A stretch of DNA of 64,000 bases from Lingula anatina. Its lineage: Eukaryota > Brachiopoda > Lingulata > Lingulida > Lingulidae. The notes below the pieces were generated by a model. It was not told the origin of the DNA. It did no database searches and worked only from the letters and a program-made list of their open reading frames with translations. Within the stretch, counting starts at the first letter, position 1; every line of letters begins with the position of its first letter. A program made the position numbers and the translations under genes. The stretch spans positions 586,245 to 650,244 of the forward strand of contig NW_019773513.1 of NCBI RefSeq assembly GCF_001039355.2. The letters run 5' to 3'. Of this stretch, positions 60,101 to 64,000 are shown one piece after another.

Positions 60101-63100
60101 AACGAGGTACAGTGTCGCGCAGCACTGGGGTTATTTGGTAACATGATCGCAATCGACACGGTTGTTTTGTCCCTAAACAACAGACTTAAAAAGTCGGAAT
60201 GCCCTCTATAGAAGTAGCCAGTAGAGACAATGCAACAAATCAAGAAAGTGTTGAACCGAGTAAAGAGAGCTGGCATAACTTCTTGACGACCGATGTGTTG
60301 TGACATAAGTTAAGGGTCACTCATCCCTTAATGTTGCGCCGTTCTGCGCCTTTTCTTTGTGTTTGTTTCAAAGTTATTCTGCTTCGTAGAGTTCGATTCT
60401 TGTGATTCGGCACGAACCCATTCTCCGCCGGTGACACCACGCTTTCAGAATGAATTGCTACAGATTGTTAGAGTAATTTGATCAAAATGCCAAGCGTTCT
60501 CTTCTTGTTAAGCGATCTATAAATGAATACATGTTCGAAGTATTTCTTTGGTGAAAATAACGAGCACTTCATAATAAGTTTTCCATAAATGATCTTGTTG
60601 TTTTTAGACACCACACCTGTGAGTGTGGCAAAGATGAATCACCAAAATCAAAGTTGATGAACCACCCCAACATCTGTTAACAAAAAGAGTTGAAACGGAC
60701 ACCAATTTGTAACTGCAGACACCTGGTATTTTTGGTTTCTTGAAGTGCTGTGAGGGTTTTAGTACAATGTACTAGGCAATGGTTTTGAGGACAACAATCA
60801 ATTTTTAAATCCAGTTATCTAATAAAATCGGTCCCTCTGTCTTTCGTGAGTGGCAATTGCAATTAAGACGAAAGCATGTTCTAAACTGAACTGAGCACGT
60901 TTACTTATTTACTCAAATAAAGCTCCAAAATGACCTGGTGCCCGAATATATTGAAATAACCTAGCACCTGTATTGCCCTTCATTTCACATGGCCCTGTCA
61001 TTATAATTAATTCACAAAGCAATTTAAATCTATTAAAACAGAAACCTATTAGGATAAAAGCCCTTTTATAGCTTAATTTAATTAAATTGGCCACTTCCAG
61101 CACATCTAGCGAATGACCACGGTTTCCAAGCACCTGCAGAACTATGCGTCACAGCGTCCAGTGTTTCTGCAAGCTAGCCGGTGGTCACTAAGTAAGCCCA
61201 TTGGAGGCAAACAAAGCAAACCAGCCAGCGATACAGCCGGTAATAGTGAAACCCAAACAAACAGTTCTTTGTCCTGCCAGCTTAATGGTCAAGGTTCTGT
61301 TGCAAACTTAAAGACGTAAACAACTCTGTAAGCATACGTAACTCTCGAGATTTAGCAGGAGTTTCTCGTGATGAAAAAGTAATGAGAAGTTCGATTTAAT
61401 CTTGAATGTCAAAGACAAGAGTCTTTAATCGTGTCTCCTTTGGGCCAGTGATAGTGTTCGATGCCGCGCCTTGGTGGTTGCAAAGCTTTTTGTTAGTCAC
61501 GGCAATTGCCGTTATTTTTTAAAAAATTAAAATGCATGTATGGTTTTCTGAAGAAACATACTATTTTTTTTCTTTTTAAAGAGAATCAGAATAATGAAAT
61601 GAAAAAGTGTGAACTTACCGCTGGGACTAGTGTAAGCCTCCGACTCTGCATGCCCAATAACATTGCCCTGAGCGTCTCGTATCCTCTTCTTGCGTTTCCT
61701 GGTGTGTGTTCCTCCCTCCGTCACGTCACTAAAGTAACTGTATTCACTGTCACTTCCATGTTCTCGGCGCTTTTTCTCTTTCTTCTTCTTCGTCTTAGCC
61801 GCTTTCTTCTTCCCTTTCCTCGCCAAATGAGCCATGTACTCGCTTTCACTGCTGTGGTACGATTCAGAGTCACCTCGCGTTCCGTCAGCGTTACGTTTCC
61901 TACGCTTGACGTGCCGCGTGCCGCCCTCGCTGATGACGCTGTAATAACTATGAGCACTTCCAGCGCCGTGCTTTCTGTCTCGGCGTCTCCTGCGTCTCCG
62001 CTCCTTACCGTCTTCATCCTGACTGCTGTGATAGGACTCGCTGTCAGCGTACGTTCCATCCGCGAGTTTCTTCTTCCTGCGCACGTGCCGCGTTCCTCCG
62101 GCGCTGACCACGCTACGGTAGCTGTACTCGCTGTTGCTGTCGTCGTTACGTTTTCCTTCCTTCATGGCCTTATACTTTCTGAGCTTTTCCCGCTCAACGG
62201 GATCCAGAGCACTGTACATTTCCTCTTCCGTGATGTCCTCGTAGGTTTTGCGTCCCATGCTCGTGCTCTTCCCCGTGGTGCGGTCTTTCATTGAGCCCAC
62301 CCCGCTGTCAATGTCGGAGTCTCCTCCTGCGGCGCCACCTCCCTTACCACCACCTACTTTCCTGTAAATGAAACGAATATTTTATAAAAAGAAAACACAA
62401 GCTCATTTATTTATTTATTTCGTTAATTTATGTAATATCAAAATCAAAATTCAATATTAAAATTTCAATTTCATTATGGTTTATTCGCTCGAACATATTA
62501 AGAAAAAAATGATGCATGACCCAATCGCAAAAGTCAGAAATAATATCTGAGCTCTTTTAACAATGAGCAATCGATACAAATAAATACAAAAAGAGAAAGA
62601 CATTTTAAACAAAACCTTACTTTTTAAACTTCTTTCCAGTGATTGGATCTTCAACAATTTCATATATTTCGCCGTCTTTACCAATGATCCTAGTTCCAGG
62701 CTTGGCAGCTGAAAAAAAATATTTTCACTGTATACATATATATTCTTTTAAAGGATTCCAATCCTTTACTCTCATTCTATTTTAACTTAAATTGCTTTGA
62801 GTTACTTTACCGTCATTTTGTATTTAATGTTTGTTATTCTTCATTTTATTCAATGTATCTTAATCTTCATTTCATTATTAATTATAATTTCATCAAAAAG
62901 TGAAATACCGCAAATTTCTACACCGGCCTATTTCTATCAATTTCTTTCTATTGCGCCCTATGTTTATTATTTAATTTCATTCATTTATTTTTTATTTTCA
63001 TATACGAAAAAAGTGACATATCTTGAAATTCTACAAAGATCTTCATCTGTCTAATTCTTTCTGATTATTCTATCTTACTTATTCCATTAATTTAATTATT

Positions 63101-63920
63101 TATTTACATTTTATCAAAGAAAAAAAAACTGAATTACCTTGAATTTCTTCCTCGTCTTCGGAGGCGGCGTACACCGTGGACGCCTTCTCCCAGTCCTCGA
63201 TCGTCTCGCCTTTAGCCAGGGGAATGAATTTCTTCAGGAAATTGACGTCACCCCCGCTCTCCTGGAACTGCCTGTACTCCTCTTCCGTCATCAAGATGGT
63301 CTTCTCCACCAGCTTCCCGCTTTTAGTGCGGATGTAAGTTTTTACCACTTTCATTGGCTTCGGTTCTGGCTTTTGCCAGGACTCGATCTTCTCGCCTTCA
63401 CCAACGGACATGTATTTTCCTAGAACACTGGCGGGGTCGCCCCCTCTCCTTGTGATTTCCTGGAGTTTTTCGTAATCCTCTTTAGAAACCATGATGGTTT
63501 TCTCAATAAGCCTACCGCTTTTCGTTCGAACGTAAGTTTTAATGGTTTTCATCTCCGCCTCTCCCCACCCGTCAATTTTCTCCCCTGGTTTCGTTGTCAC
63601 ATACTTCTTAAGAATATCTCTGGCGTCTGAGCCTCCTTGTTTGATTCTGTCATAATCCTCCTTTGAGACATATACCAAGCGTTCGACAAGCTTCCCACTT
63701 TTGGTTCGTATAAAAGTTTTGATCGCCTTCACCTCGTCTTTGTCCCACTTTTCCAGCCCGCCTGCTTCCTCTTTGGTCAGGTACTTTTTGAGGATGTCGG
63801 CCGCCGCCTTTCCGCCACCGCCAGCCTTGAACGCCTGGTAGTCCTCCTCCGACATGAAGATCACTCGCTCTATTAACCGGCCACTTTTCGTGCGGATGTA
63901 AGTTTTGATTGCTCTCACGG
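51110..63920 (-). CDS. Long multi-exon repeat protein with degenerate EF-hand-like C-terminus (5' partial)
   Basis: Eighteen coding exons with GT-AG sites, all phases agreeing: 63138-63920, 62621-62708, 61619-62361, 58451-58847, 58044-58181, 57240-57316, 56893-56990, 56023-56079, 55206-55245, 54805-54903, 54371-54534, 53922-54051, 53546-53674, 53215-53330, 52724-52884, 52181-52397, 51422-51699, 51110-51134. They encode at least 1,245 residues. The right-most exon begins at an acceptor, so the start lies beyond the window. Order of parts: four KTYIRTKSGKLVEK repeats; three SYS/GGTRHV/SESYHSS repeats; Gly-Lys and Glu-Arg-rich linkers; several short exons with IGxDGKxxKKK phrases; then a globular C-terminus. 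No signal peptide or TM segment, so probably intracellular. I do not recognise the family; a structural or ciliary protein is only a guess. The last exon (KLPNLLRN) is the least certain. Confidence 0.88.
52181..53330 (-). CDS. C-terminal exons with EF-hand-like helix-loop-helix units
   Basis: Exons 53215-53330, 52724-52884 and 52181-52397, with 51422-51699 following. VLRIDENTQVTFRMFAVVTA has the spacing of an EF-hand loop (D, N, Q, then hydrophobic and F) but lacks several calcium ligands. The stretch ESLRIELIAGGLSWEQQEYI, then GEISFLDYILYIPLFLSMH, resembles a paired hand without a canonical loop. I therefore call it EF-hand-like and probably not calcium-binding. The fold assignment is pattern reading, not a search result. 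Confidence 0.5.
57638..57856. repeat. 72-bp tandem repeat, three copies, in an intron
   Basis: Unit phrases CGACCGAAAAATAAAAGGCG, GAGTTTACGAGCAAATG and CCAACTTATTTTAC recur with a 72-base period inside the intron between exons 58044-58181 and 57240-57316. The 72-codon plus-strand frame there is an artefact of the repeat length being a multiple of three. Confidence 0.9.
58044..58847 (-). CDS. Two exons coding a Gly-Lys tract and a charged helix
   Basis: Exon 58451-58847 begins with acidic TDSDEDSSDAY, has a GKGGKGGKGGKGEKGDKEG tract, then a long charged helix with EEEVQRKLANMTEEEKKVYL and AKRQKEREQRRREKYGDK. Exon 58044-58181 continues the helix (NKKRAKERLEKEKYQSM) into Gly-rich GKGAGRGLGPDGQPLDGREP. 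The helix is a likely single alpha-helix or coiled coil. The 2.77-kb intron on its 5' side (58848-61618) is the longest in the visible part of the gene. Confidence 0.87.
58848..61618 (-). other. Large intron of the repeat-protein gene
   Basis: Phase 1 on both sides. Contains an A tract (59153-59170) and AT-rich sequence. No minus-strand exon with a fitting phase was seen inside, but a small symmetric exon could be missed. Confidence 0.5.
61619..62361 (-). CDS. Exon with three SYS-GGTRHV-SESYHSS repeats and basic tracts
   Basis: The 743-base exon encodes a Gly-rich lead-in and TYEDITEEEMYSALDPVERE. Three repeats follow: SEYSYRSVVSAGGTRHVRRK, SAHSYYSVISEGGTRHVKRR and SEYSYFSDVTEGGTHTRKRK. The first two continue into ADGT-x(2)-DSESYHSS, and the third into DAQGNVIGHAESEAYTS. 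The spacers are strongly basic (a run of seven arginines, and KKKAAKTKKKKEKKRRE). Many serines precede acidic residues, so multisite phosphorylation is plausible (inference). The 262-codon frame on the opposite strand is a shadow. Confidence 0.9.
62709..63137 (-). other. Intron of the repeat-protein gene, AT-rich
   Basis: Strongly T-rich on the plus strand. No further exon seen. Confidence 0.55.
63138..63920 (-). CDS. Exon with four 60-66-residue KTYIRTKSG repeats
   Basis: One phase 1-1 exon of 783 bases. Each repeat reads K-T-Y/F-I/V-R-T-K-S-G-R/K-L-I/V-E, then a hydrophobic strand, then S-K/E-E-D-Y, a GG-rich turn, DILKKY and finally GExIxxW. Repeats start near residues VRAIKTYI, VKAIKTFI, MKTIKTYV and MKVVKTYI. 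The regular strand-turn-helix pattern suggests a small folded module. The exon is symmetric, so more copies may exist to the right of the window. It ends with the acidic stretch ASEDEEEIQ. Confidence 0.9.
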
Positions 63921-64000
63921 CTGAAAATAAAACAGACAAGTAATGTGTGTATTTGGCACTTTTCTATTGAATTAAATTCTCGATCTCAAGGTGGGTTAAC

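Noticed and set aside
61506-62294. 262-codon plus-strand open frame rich in Ser, Val and Leu
   Set aside because: It is the exact antisense of the well-supported repeat exon 61619-62361. Its apparent repeats come from the sense-strand repeats, and it has no splice or domain support.
1-64000. tRNA, rRNA or other structured RNA genes
   Set aside because: I looked for tRNA B-box-like GGTTCRANTCC and for recognisable rRNA or snRNA blocks on both strands and saw none I could support by eye; a covariance-model scan would be needed to exclude them.

Overview
This is a piece of an animal nuclear genome. Every convincing gene is split by GT-AG introns that preserve phase. The intergenic DNA is AT-rich and full of microsatellites and short inverted-repeat transposons, and there are no operons, ribosome sites or prokaryotic signals. 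The proteins (a CUB receptor with PPxY tail motifs, a tyrosine-tailed membrane protein, a rhodopsin-type receptor exon), frequent ACATGTAC-type words and strong differences between two apparent haplotypes suggest a highly polymorphic marine invertebrate, perhaps amphioxus-like. I cannot fix the species from sequence alone.

Layout. 1-22.9 kb is gene-poor: one first exon of a probable GPCR (1504-1674, minus), a 38-bp minisatellite (5803-6215), hairpins, and several miniature inverted-repeat elements, two of them with clear target-site duplications. At 22.9-23.8 kb is an intronless coding region for a membrane-anchored GST-like protein (minus). From 25.5 to 43.9 kb the window is largely redundant. 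An exact 1,843-bp direct repeat flanks a single N at 25510. A diverged second copy of the 25.5-33.3 kb segment starts at a single N at 34770 and runs to a 68-base N gap at 42981-43048. The sequence after that gap repeats 33892-34769. I read this as unmerged contigs and haplotypes rather than real gene duplication. The segment holds a small membrane protein with a tyrosine-rich tail (29545-31624 and its second copy 39028-41096) and the terminal exon of the CUB receptor (43286-43638 and its extra copy 34128-34480). The full CUB-TM-PPxY gene lies at 43286-46622 (minus).

46.6-51.1 kb is the 5' flank of the CUB gene followed by the 3' UTR region of the next gene. From 51.1 kb to the right edge runs one long minus-strand gene, 18 coding exons in the window (at least 1,245 codons) and 5'-incomplete. 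It encodes an unrecognised repeat protein: four KTYIRTKSGKLVEK-type repeats, three SYS/GGTRHV/SESYHSS repeats, many short charged exons, and a C-terminal region that looks like degenerate EF-hand pairs.

The most interesting biology is the small protein at 29.5-31.6 kb. It has a very short ectodomain, one TM segment, a juxtamembrane CRRRC and about eleven tail tyrosines, including two YxN motifs. That is the architecture of vertebrate transmembrane adaptor proteins such as LAT or PAG. It sits tail-to-tail with a CUB receptor that has three PPxY motifs and a glutamate inside its TM helix. A functional link between the two is inference only.
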